Shown: positions 29,805-36,461 of the stretch, one piece after another
Layout: the number at the start of each line of letters is the position of its first letter
Position numbering within the stretch: the first letter of the stretch is position 1
NCBI RefSeq assembly: GCF_022809715.1
Contig: NZ_CP094459.1
Span: 1,116,001 to 1,180,000, forward strand
Length of the DNA: 64,000 nucleotides
DNA from: Burkholderia pyrrocinia
GTDB lineage: Bacteria > Pseudomonadota > Gammaproteobacteria > Burkholderiales > Burkholderiaceae
Reading direction: 5' to 3'
Position numbers and translations under genes: made by a program
The notes under the pieces: model-generated
Seen by the model: only the letters and a program-made list of their open reading frames with translations
Database searches by the model: none
Told to the model about the DNA's origin: nothing

Positions 29805-30935
29805 ATGAAGCAAGAGGCCGCTGCTTGCCCGGTTTGTGGCGATATTACCGATTTAGTGCGTGTGCATTTGTCGCCAGCACGCAGACTCCGGGTTGGTGTA
29901 GATCGGATTGATCGCTCGAACGATTTCGGATTTGTGTGCAAAAACTGTCAAATGACATTGGGGTTGCCTCCCACTGAAGCAGAATTCGTTGCGTTTTTGG
30001 CTTACCTGCTTCGTGAGGCCCCAAGATATTCTGACGTGGTGCAAGAGTCGGTGATTGGGACGGGAGTGCGCTATCGTGCGGATATACTAGCAACTCGCAG
30101 AGACGGTGCAGTGACGGAAAGATTGCTGATCGAATGCAAATCATCTAGATATTTTGCTGTCGGAGTAATCGAGGATGCTATCGCTCAGTTGAGGCGGTAT
30201 AAAGAAATCTACGGAGAGTGCCGCCTTGTTTTGGCAATTCCTGTAACTCTCAATGATGGGGAAAAAGCGAAGTTACTGGATGCGGATGTGGAGCTGTGGG
30301 ATCTTGAATATCTCTCGTCGACATTTTTTGATCAAATTAACTCGTCCTTTCACGGATATTATAGAACGCTCCTGCTTTCAAAAGCATGGCGAGGATCTGT
30401 CAAGACGCGTGAAAGTGCTTTGCGGGATGAGCTTAAAGCATGTCCCCCCGGCATAAAGGACTGGAACGTATATCAAAGTCTCGTCGGAGATATTCTTGAG
30501 CATCTTTTTTGCCCGGCGTTGGGTAAGCCAATATCTGAGCATTCCGATTGGACAAAAACAAATAGGCGAGATTTTATTTTGCCGAATTATTCGGAGGCTG
30601 GATTTTGGTCATTTATGCGGGATAAATATATGGCCGATTATCTAGTCGTAGATGCAAAAAATTCCGGAAAGAAAATTAAAAAGGAAGCGGTTTTGCAGGT
30701 GGCAAATTACCTTAAGCCACATGGAGCCGGGCTATTTGGGGTAATTGTGTCGAGAACGGGTGAGGATGCCTCTGGTTGCAAGCATACATTGCGGGAGCAG
30801 TGGCTTGTGCATAAGAAGCTGATACTGGTGTTTGATGACATCGAGATTGACGCCATGTTGAGTGCTAAAGAGGATCGCCGTGCACCGGAAGAAGTGATCG
30901 GAAAAAAGATTGAACAGTTCCGGTTGTCGATGTGA
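29805..30935 (+). CDS. Cargo protein with a zinc motif and two PD-(D/E)XK nuclease-like domains
   Basis: I start at ATG 29805, preceded by GGAG, giving 376 residues. An N-terminal zinc motif has C8xxC11 and C45xxC48. A first restriction-like core follows: Asp93 in YRADILATRR and E110-x-K112 in LLIECKSSRY. A second core has Asp256 in NRRDFILPN and D283-x-K285 in LVVDAKNSGK, with a downstream QVANYLK helix. Base composition is much more AT-rich than the flanking phage genes, a sign of separate acquisition. Being next to int, it is a good candidate anti-phage or exclusion gene. I do not recognise a named family. Confidence 0.8.
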   Translation: MKQEAAACPVCGDITDLVRVHLSPARRLRVGVDRIDRSNDFGFVCKNCQMTLGLPPTEAEFVAFLAYLLREAPRYSDVVQESVIGTGVRYRADILATRRDGAVTERLLIECKSSRYFAVGVIEDAIAQLRRYKEIYGECRLVLAIPVTLNDGEKAKLLDADVELWDLEYLSSTFFDQINSSFHGYYRTLLLSKAWRGSVKTRESALRDELKACPPGIKDWNVYQSLVGDILEHLFCPALGKPISEHSDWTKTNRRDFILPNYSEAGFWSFMRDKYMADYLVVDAKNSGKKIKKEAVLQVANYLKPHGAGLFGVIVSRTGEDASGCKHTLREQWLVHKKLILVFDDIEIDAMLSAKEDRRAPEEVIGKKIEQFRLSM

Positions 30936-31090
30936 GGGGCTGATAATCGAGATTCGGATCGCGGGGCGCCGCCGCATTTCATCGCGGCTGTTCCGTTTTG
31001 ATGCCGTTTCCCGCCGCGTGACGGCCACGTAGCTAGGCTCATGCAGCAGGTCGCACGCAAGCCACTATGGGTAAATCGCGTGCTTATCCA
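30936..31090. other. Non-coding gap between the nuclease-like gene and the leftward operon
   Basis: About 155 bases where two convergent transcripts meet. Apart from the adjacent strong hairpin I see no gene or clear site. Confidence 0.4.
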
Positions 31091-31119
31091 CGGATGCCCG
31101 CCGGCTCGGCGGGCATCCG
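31091..31119. terminator. Strong hairpin at the end of the leftward early operon
   Basis: A perfect 13-bp stem, CGGATGCCCGCCG at 31091-31103 with CGGCGGGCATCCG at 31107-31119, sits just beyond the stop of the excisionase-like gene. No long T-run follows on either strand, so it may act as an mRNA-protecting or Rho-assisted terminator. Confidence 0.6.
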
Positions 31120-31124
31120 TTGGG

Positions 31125-31472
31125 TCACGCGGCGTGCTTAACCGCTGTATCGAGCGGTGGATCTGGGAGGCGCGGCAATGCACGGGCAGTGCGGCCAGGC
31201 TTGCGGGCGGCCACTTGCTGCAATTGACGCTGGATCGCGGCGTGCGTGCGGCGATCCGTTTCTGTGTGATTCGGCTTTATGCGACCTTCGAGCCGTTCCT
31301 GCGTCTGCTGTTGCGCCTGCTCGCGGAGGAACGCGACGACATCGTCTTCGAGAAACACCCATGCGCGCCCAATCCGAGCGCCGACGATGTCACCTTGCTG
31401 CGCGAGCTTCATCGCCGTGGTGCGGTCGACCTTGAGGAAGTCGGCGCATTCTTGTAGATCGAACGTCCTCAC
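31125..31472 (-). CDS. Helix-turn-helix protein, excisionase/MerR-like
   Basis: The 115-residue protein opens with RTFDLQECADFLKVDRTTAMKLAQQGDIVGARIGRAWVF, the winged-helix pattern of 'excisionase family' DNA-binding proteins; the rest is a basic, Gln/Arg-rich tail. It is the last gene of the leftward operon and its ATG overlaps the previous stop (ATGA). It may assist excision or act as a regulator; the sequence does not decide which. Confidence 0.75.
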   Translation of the reverse strand: MRTFDLQECADFLKVDRTTAMKLAQQGDIVGARIGRAWVFLEDDVVAFLREQAQQQTQERLEGRIKPNHTETDRRTHAAIQRQLQQVAARKPGRTARALPRLPDPPLDTAVKHAA

Positions 31473-31939
31473 GCAATACCTCGCACGGTTCGGTCTCCAT
31501 TCATTGATTCCGGCAACGCGCGGCAGAGTTGCATCAAGCCGGTTTCAAGTGTGATGCCGGCAGTCGCGGCCCAAGTGCGCGCATCTTGCGCCGCTTTGTG
31601 GCGGGCGTACGATCCGACTTCATCCGCCATGAGGTCTAGCAACTCGACGTCGGCCGCCTGCGAGATCTTAACGACCAGAGTTCGGATTTCGAGATGGAGG
31701 GCGTCGAGCCGCGCGAGCGTGCCTTGGCGGGTATCCGCCAAGTCATCGTTCGTCTGGATAGGTTTGCGCCGCGCGAGCGGCGCTTCGTCTTTCTTCTTCG
31801 TTGTTGCGGGCGTCAGCCCGTCGTTGTCCGACTGCATCGAAGTGCCGTTGACGCTTGCCAGCGCGATAGCCGGGCGCTTCTTCGCGTGTTCCCGCTTTCG
31901 CGGCAGCGGACGTGGGGTAGAAAGGGCCGGGCGAGGCAT
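31469..31939 (-). CDS. Hypothetical phage protein
   Basis: I start at the ATG at 31939, which overlaps the stop of the ParB-like gene, giving 156 residues. The N-terminal half is basic and Pro/Lys-rich (MPRPALSTPRPLPRKREHAKKR). The C-terminal half is predicted mostly helical, with TRQGTLARLDALHLEIRTLV. No family is recognised. Overlaps on both sides put it in a coupled operon with the ParB-like and excisionase-like genes. Confidence 0.65.
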   Translation of the reverse strand: MPRPALSTPRPLPRKREHAKKRPAIALASVNGTSMQSDNDGLTPATTKKKDEAPLARRKPIQTNDDLADTRQGTLARLDALHLEIRTLVVKISQAADVELLDLMADEVGSYARHKAAQDARTWAATAGITLETGLMQLCRALPESMNGDRTVRGIA

Positions 31940-33384
31940 CACAAATCCTCCTTCGCGGCCGCATACTTGGCTGCCAGCTCGGGTGTCCATTCGGGATCAG
32001 GCATTCCATACAATTTGTCGAGCCACGCATGGACAATCGGTGCCTCCTTCGATTTCGCGTAACTGGACGACTGCATGACGCGCGTCATGTCTGACACTGC
32101 GCCACGGATCGCTTGCCCACGTGTCGGATACGTTTCCGTGAAGCTGCGCAGTGAGGGCAAGCCGGTCATGCCGCTCGAGCCCACCTCCAAGGTGAAGGAG
32201 GAGATCCATACTCCCGGTTCAACATGAGCGAGATGGATTGCGGCCGGAGTTTTACGAGTGCGCTTGCTTGCCGGGGACTTTATCGTCTCGCAGGAATCGA
32301 AAACGCCGTGTTTGTTCGGGACGTGGATCGGATGTTCAGTTGGTGTCGGCCCAACGCCGCCGACGAACAGGTGGGCGATACCGTGCAGGCCCGCGTGTAC
32401 GGCATGCATCGTTCCCGGCGAGAGCTGGTCGAAGGCGGGGTCGTGCAGGACCGATTGCAGCGCCTGCAAAAGTTGCTTTGCGCGCGCGTCGCTAATCTTC
32501 GCTGGAGCGCTTTGAGGCGGCATTGTCGGTGCCGGTCCCTGCGCCTCGACAGTGTCGTCCGCGGCCGGCGATGCGGAGTGAGGTTCGGCGTCTGCGGTAG
32601 CCGCTTCGGTCGTTGTGTGCTTGCCCGACGATGCCAGGGCCAGTAGCGCATCGAGCGGGGGCGTGGGTTCGAGATACTTCTTCGTCACCTTCGACTTGCC
32701 GGCTTCTGCCGCTTTGGACAACCCGACGACGATGCGTTCGAGTGCCTTGTCGCCGCCGTGCTGGCGGATCTGTTCGATCGCCAGTGTGCCGGTACATTGG
32801 CCCGTCCGGACGAGCTGGTGCAGTTCAGCCGGTGCGCGTTCAAGCAGGCCGACGTCGCGGATCGTTTGATCGGTGACATTCAGGCGCTTGCAGATGGCCG
32901 CAAGCGTCATGCCGTGAACGTCGCGCAGCTCTGCGACTGCAGCGGCCAGATCAAGCGGCGACGACGGTTTGCCATTGTTGCTGAGGTAGCCGTCGATCAC
33001 CATTTCGGCACGGTTGACCGTCTTGGCGTCACGGACGACGACTGGGATCTTGCCGATGTCCTTGCCTGCTTCGATTGCCTTGCCGGCCGCGAGGTAGCGG
33101 TGCTGCCCCTTGTACACGTACAGCAGGTCCTTGCCCTCGACCTTTCGCGCGTAGCAATGGAGCGGTGAGCCCTTGTCGTACCCGTTCTCCATCATGAGTG
33201 CAGTGAGGTGCGTCACCCATGCGGAATCGACCGGTCGGATGTTGTCGGACGGGTCGTAGTGAAGCTGTTCGTACGGGACCATCCACAAGTCCGCTGACGT
33301 TGCGCCGGCCGCTGCGGCTGCTGCCTTGATGTTGCCGGTCGGGATCGGGGTGGTCAGGTCGAGCTGTTGCGTGCGGTCGTCCAT
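31939..33384 (-). CDS. ParB/Spo0J-like nuclease-domain protein
   Basis: The 481-residue protein has a ParB N-terminal domain: MVPYEQLHYDPSDNIRP, YKGQHRYLAAGKA (the GxxRxxA-type box) and IPVVVRDA. A helix-turn-helix region follows (MTLAAICKRLNVTDQTIRDVGLLERAP). The C-terminal 200 residues are Ala/Pro-rich and then a separate conserved-looking domain. No ParA gene is nearby, so a role in DNA binding, regulation or nicking is as likely as partition. It overlaps neighbours by a few bases in the leftward operon. Confidence 0.85.
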   Translation of the reverse strand: MDDRTQQLDLTTPIPTGNIKAAAAAAGATSADLWMVPYEQLHYDPSDNIRPVDSAWVTHLTALMMENGYDKGSPLHCYARKVEGKDLLYVYKGQHRYLAAGKAIEAGKDIGKIPVVVRDAKTVNRAEMVIDGYLSNNGKPSSPLDLAAAVAELRDVHGMTLAAICKRLNVTDQTIRDVGLLERAPAELHQLVRTGQCTGTLAIEQIRQHGGDKALERIVVGLSKAAEAGKSKVTKKYLEPTPPLDALLALASSGKHTTTEAATADAEPHSASPAADDTVEAQGPAPTMPPQSAPAKISDARAKQLLQALQSVLHDPAFDQLSPGTMHAVHAGLHGIAHLFVGGVGPTPTEHPIHVPNKHGVFDSCETIKSPASKRTRKTPAAIHLAHVEPGVWISSFTLEVGSSGMTGLPSLRSFTETYPTRGQAIRGAVSDMTRVMQSSSYAKSKEAPIVHAWLDKLYGMPDPEWTPELAAKYAAAKEDL

Positions 33385-33746
33385 TACACAACCTCCTGCG
33401 GGGTCGCCGTCCGCGTCTTGCCACGCTTCTTCGCTTTATCGATCGCGTTCGACGCCTCGACACCTGCTGCGCGCTTGGCGTCGCGCAGGCGTTTGATTGC
33501 GTCGGCGCAGTTGCCTTCGTCCGGAATTGAGATCTGTCTGCGGGCAATCTCAGTGCCGTCGAGGATCAAATACTCTGTATGCACGCTGTCCGGCAGTGGG
33601 CGGCGTCCGACTACGTACTTGCCGATCAGAATCGGGGTCGACGGACGACGTGCGTTCCGGTCGTATCGCGTGATGGTGTGAAGTGAGAGGGTGTCTCGAC
33701 GTTCAACATCGAAGAGAGGTTCGGCTTTGACTTTAATGCGCGGCAT
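33384..33746 (-). CDS. Hypothetical phage protein
   Basis: The chosen ATG at 33746 has GGAG six bases upstream; an in-frame ATG at 33758 lacks one. The 120-residue protein starts MPRIKVKAEPLFDVERRD, has a beta-rich centre (ILIGKYVVGRRPLPDSVHTEYLILDG) and a basic C-terminus. The function is unknown. It abuts the ParB-like gene and may be its partner. Confidence 0.65.
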   Translation of the reverse strand: MPRIKVKAEPLFDVERRDTLSLHTITRYDRNARRPSTPILIGKYVVGRRPLPDSVHTEYLILDGTEIARRQISIPDEGNCADAIKRLRDAKRAAGVEASNAIDKAKKRGKTRTATPQEVV

Positions 33747-33796
33747 GACGGTCTCCATGACGCCGGGGCCGCTCGCCCCGGCAATGTCGGGGCGAT

Positions 33797-34015
33797 TTAG
33801 ACGGTGACATGGTAGGCAGTCGTCGGAGCGACGACGGGATCGTCCTGAAACACGTTCACGACGACAAACAGCAGGGCGGCGACGATCGTCCAGCGGAAGA
33901 TCTTCGATTTTTCAAAGTTGCTTTGGCGGGCGGGTTCGGACGGCGTGATGCGGGGCGTGCTTTCCTCACGAAGCCATTCGTGGCGGTCGGTGGACTGATG
34001 GTCGAGCATTTTCAT
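33797..34015 (-). CDS. Small single-pass membrane protein, first gene of the leftward operon
   Basis: ATG 34015 is preceded by GGAG and gives 72 residues. A charged N-terminus is followed by one hydrophobic helix (FRWTIVAALLFVVVNVF) and a short tail. It is the first gene downstream of the left operator cluster, where phages often encode early host-takeover or exclusion proteins. A GC-rich hairpin at about 33763-33783 follows its stop. The function is unknown. Confidence 0.55.
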   Translation of the reverse strand: MKMLDHQSTDRHEWLREESTPRITPSEPARQSNFEKSKIFRWTIVAALLFVVVNVFQDDPVVAPTTAYHVTV

Positions 34016-34059
34016 GAGCTTCTCCGAAGGCTGCACAAGCGGCAGCGATGAAGCCGAAT

Positions 34060-34100
34060 GTTAGGCATTCCTTTATCGTCATGCAATAGGAGTGCCTAAC
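34060..34100 (-). promoter_or_regulatory. Left operator cluster (OL-like), two 16-bp sites
   Basis: GTTAGGCATTCCTTTA at 34060-34075 and AATAGGAGTGCCTAAC at 34085-34100 match the three sites next to the repressor gene. On the reverse strand a possible promoter (TTAGGC, 16-bp gap, GATAAA) overlaps both. I infer repressor control of the leftward operon. Confidence 0.7.
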
Positions 34101-34190
34101 TATTTTTTCGTAGCGTTGCCCTTTGTTCGCGAGTGGTCCCGGGAGAATGCGGTGAACCTTGGTGAAAGGTGTTGTATTCTTCCGACCAAA

Positions 34191-34210
34191 TACTGTATGT
34201 TTATACAGTG
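34191..34210 (+). promoter_or_regulatory. LexA-type SOS box
   Basis: TACTGTATGTTTATACAGTG has the exact CTGT-N8-ACAG form of the gamma/betaproteobacterial LexA site. It overlaps a plausible promoter (TTGTAT at 34172-34177, 18-bp gap, TATGTT at 34196-34201) and lies 42 bases before the ATG at 34252. Confidence 0.85.
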
Positions 34211-34251
34211 TTTAGGGGAAAATATTGCCGAGGGGAGGTTGTTGCGGGGAT

Positions 34252-34551
34252 ATGTCAACAGGGGAATTGCGCTGCAAACCGGGCGATGTGGCGATCGTCA
34301 GTCGATGCCGAAACCGGTCGCGTATCGGCATGCTGGTACGGATCATCGGCCCGCATGGCAGCGATGACTTCGACTGGGATGTTGAGATTCTGGGTGGCCC
34401 CATCAGAGGGCGCGGGATACGTTCGGGGTGCGTCGGAACGCACCGCAGAGCTGCTGTATTCGACTGGAACCTTACCCCTCTTGGGGGTCAGGTGCATTCA
34501 GATCGAGAAGGTCACCGGACTGCTGTCCGCGTAGATCTTCAAATACCTTGA
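34252..34551 (+). CDS. SOS-controlled small phage protein convergent to the repressor
   Basis: ATG 34252 follows a GGGGAGG/GGGGA-rich leader and yields 99 residues beginning MSTGELRCKPGDVAIVSRCRNRSRIG, a beta-rich SH3-like start, with DFDWDVEILGGPI in the centre. I do not recognise a function. The promoter carries a LexA box. The last 80 bases overlap the 3' end of the repressor gene on the other strand, so the transcript is antisense to the repressor mRNA. It may be an antirepressor by analogy with phage 186 Tum; that is inference. Confidence 0.75.
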   Translation: MSTGELRCKPGDVAIVSRCRNRSRIGMLVRIIGPHGSDDFDWDVEILGGPIRGRGIRSGCVGTHRRAAVFDWNLTPLGGQVHSDREGHRTAVRVDLQIP

Positions 34552-34900
34552 GGGTTTCGAGCAGCGCGATAAATGCGGTCGACGGCAATCCAAGCTTGTC
34601 TGCTTTGGCGAGTGCATCAACTAGCGCTTGAGCATGCGTGCCGAGCATCTCCTGTCTCTGTGGGGCGGGCGCATTGGCTCGGCGCACCATCTGACCTTCG
34701 CCAGTGGCGAGCCACCACGGATCGACGTTCAGGAATTCGGCCGCGAGCAGCAAGTTCGCGCCCTCCATCTTTTTTGTTTTCCCGCTTAACCAGTCGCTGA
34801 CCGAGGGCGCTCGCACTCGGCACGCTCGCGCCAGATCTGCAGCCTTTTTCTCAGGCGGCAACTTCATTGCCTGTTCCAGGCGTTCGGCTAGTGTCGTCAT
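34472..34900 (-). CDS. CI-like phage repressor without a peptidase domain
   Basis: This 142-residue protein has an N-terminal helix-turn-helix (AADLARACRVRAPSVSDWLSGKTKKMEGANLLLAAEFLNVDPWWLATGEG) typical of CI/C2 repressors. The remaining 75 residues are helical and contain no S24 cleavage site or Ser/Lys dyad, so RecA-stimulated self-cleavage is not expected. It is divergent from the Cro-like gene across three operators, one of which overlaps its start codon, suggesting autoregulation. Confidence 0.88.
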   Translation of the reverse strand: MTTLAERLEQAMKLPPEKKAADLARACRVRAPSVSDWLSGKTKKMEGANLLLAAEFLNVDPWWLATGEGQMVRRANAPAPQRQEMLGTHAQALVDALAKADKLGLPSTAFIALLETLKVFEDLRGQQSGDLLDLNAPDPQEG

Positions 34901-34962
34901 TAGGAAAGCCTAACTGAATGAGCGTAAGGAATGCCTTGCTTTTAGTGTAAGGAGCGCCTAAC
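34899..34962. promoter_or_regulatory. Right operator cluster (OR-like), three 16-bp sites
   Basis: Sites are ATTAGGAAAGCCTAAC (34899-34914), GTAAGGAATGCCTTGC (34924-34939) and GTAAGGAGCGCCTAAC (34947-34962), spaced 25 and 23 bases apart. A rightward promoter TTGCTT (34936-34941), 17-bp gap, TAACAT (34959-34964) overlaps the second and third sites. The layout mirrors lambda OR. Confidence 0.8.
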
Positions 34963-34970
34963 ATGGCGGC

Positions 34971-35207
34971 ATGAATACGCTCCTGAATCGAGACCCGTAC
35001 GCGTGTGCCGTGATCGATGCATTCGGCGGAACGGCCGCCACTGCCCAACTGTGCGAAGTCCGGATGCCGTCCGTGTCCGAATGGCGTCGAAACGGCATTC
35101 CGCGAGCGCGTCTGTTGTTCTTGAAGCTCGCGCGTCCTGACCTGTTTGCTTCTCTGGACGAGCACGACAAGTCGTTGTCAACCCCCATCGACGCGCGACA
35201 GCCGTAG
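34971..35207 (+). CDS. Cro-like DNA-binding protein
   Basis: The 78-residue protein has a YdaS/Cro-type helix-turn-helix: FGGTAATAQLCEVRMPSVSEWRRNGIPRARLLFLKLARPDLF. It is divergent from the repressor and first in the rightward early operon. Its ATG overlaps the stop of a three-codon frame (ATG at 34963, Met-Ala-Ala-stop) that has a better AAGGAG box, so translation may use reinitiation; if transcription starts near 34971 the message would instead be leaderless. Confidence 0.85.
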   Translation: MNTLLNRDPYACAVIDAFGGTAATAQLCEVRMPSVSEWRRNGIPRARLLFLKLARPDLFASLDEHDKSLSTPIDARQP

Positions 35208-35258
35208 TTGCGCACCTCGTGAGCTGAATCTTAGTTGCGACCCCGTGCGCGCGACAGG

Positions 35259-35831
35259 ATGAAAGTCACTCTCTACCAATCTCCCGCTATGACCTGCCGA
35301 TACGACAGTACCGAATGGCTGGACGTCCTCTATACGTCCGTTCGCAACACGCCCGGCGGCGTCGCCGACGCGGCGAACCACCTCACGATCCGGCGCGGTA
35401 AGAACATCACGCCGGAATCGCTTCGCCTTCGCTTGCGTGGTGTTGGCGACAGTCGCTTGTCGATGGAAATGTTCGAGTTGCTGATCGAGTGGATGCAGGA
35501 AAAGGCAGAGGGCGAGGCGTACGCGCTCGACGCGCTGCATGCACTGAATTCGCGATTCGGTTTGGTGGCCGAGCACGTCGACGACCACGCCGCTGACGAC
35601 GTCAGCGAACCCGGCACGCTGCGTCTCGTTTCGACGGCCCTGCACCTGCAGGCGCATGTCGGTCTTGTGGCTGACGACGTGACACGCGCGCTGGCGGATC
35701 AGCGGATCGACGACCACGATGCGGAGAAGATCATCGCGACTGGCCGCAAGGGCCAGCGTCTGTTCCAGCGCTTGATCCATGCTGCTCGCAACCTTGCCGC
35801 ACGTCGCCGTCGTCGTCATGGAGCGGTTTAA
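35259..35831 (+). CDS. Phage regulatory protein, CII/Cp76-like
   Basis: From ATG 35259 the product is 190 residues. It begins MKVTLYQSPAMTCRYDSTEWLDVLYTSVRNTPGGVADAANHL and has RGKNITPESLRLRLRGVGDSRLSMEMFELLIEWMQ, a pattern I associate with the Phage_CP76 'CII' regulators. A later ATG at 35289 is possible. Position as second gene of the rightward operon fits a lysogeny-decision or replication regulator. Confidence 0.75.
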   Translation: MKVTLYQSPAMTCRYDSTEWLDVLYTSVRNTPGGVADAANHLTIRRGKNITPESLRLRLRGVGDSRLSMEMFELLIEWMQEKAEGEAYALDALHALNSRFGLVAEHVDDHAADDVSEPGTLRLVSTALHLQAHVGLVADDVTRALADQRIDDHDAEKIIATGRKGQRLFQRLIHAARNLAARRRRRHGAV

Positions 35832-36201
35832 GCCCGGCATGGGGTGCTGCCGGCCCGAGCGTGAACAGATCGGCCTCTGTTGCTCAACCGAGCAGCAATT
35901 GGCGTGCGCTGTCACGACGCTCGCATCCCGATTCGAGTATGCCCCCGCCGAAGCGGGGCGCTTGCTGTCCGAACTGCTCGCCACGTTCCCCGATCGCCTT
36001 GCTCCGATTCTTGCGGAGGCGAACGCAAATGGGCGCGTGCGCTTGTTCATCGAGCGAGCTGCGCGCGCATGCGCCGCGCTCGCAACCAAGGCGGAACGTC
36101 ACGCGTTCCGCGACCAGCTTACCGATCGCCTCTGCGCGCTGGACGTTGCCGCGTTCGACGATCTCATGTCGGCGGAATGGCGTCGACTGCGCGGCAAATA
36201 A
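35818..36201 (+). CDS. Hypothetical early phage protein
   Basis: The ATG at 35818 overlaps the end of the CII-like gene and gives 127 residues; ATG 35839 would remove seven. The protein has a few cysteines near the start (GMGCCRPEREQIGLCC) and is otherwise Ala/Arg-rich and helical. No family is recognised. It lies in a tight operon upstream of the primase gene. Confidence 0.65.
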   Translation: MERFKPGMGCCRPEREQIGLCCSTEQQLACAVTTLASRFEYAPAEAGRLLSELLATFPDRLAPILAEANANGRVRLFIERAARACAALATKAERHAFRDQLTDRLCALDVAAFDDLMSAEWRRLRGK

Positions 36202-36213
36202 CCGGAGACCCCT

Positions 36214-36387
36214 GTGAACGTGAACGGAATCAGTAGCGCATTGCGACGCGGCGCATCGCAGTACAGCCGCTCGTCGAGCGGACGTCAGTGTTATGCGGCA
36301 GGACGTGCAGCGTGGCGAAGCTTTGCTCACAAGGTTGAGCGCGACCGCCGTCTCGTCGAGCTGGAGGCGGCTCGGCGTGCGAGCTAA
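36214..36387 (+). CDS. Small basic early protein
   Basis: A 57-codon frame starts with GTG at 36214 after a CGGAG box. The product MNVNGISSALRRGASQYSRS... is rich in Arg, Ser and Ala, and ends LVELEAARRAS. Spacing of 12 bases from the preceding stop supports translation. The function is unknown. Confidence 0.55.
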   Translation: MNVNGISSALRRGASQYSRSSSGRQCYAAGRAAWRSFAHKVERDRRLVELEAARRAS

Positions 36388-36461
36388 CAGCGCGCAACTC
36401 AACGAATTGTGATCTGGCCGCGACATGCGGCCAAAGTAACTTTGATCGAGGGAATTTTTGT

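Noticed and set aside
31551..33168. Several forward-strand frames opposite the ParB-like operon
   Set aside because: They are antisense to genes with overlapping start/stop coupling and recognisable ParB motifs, and have no ribosome sites or motifs.
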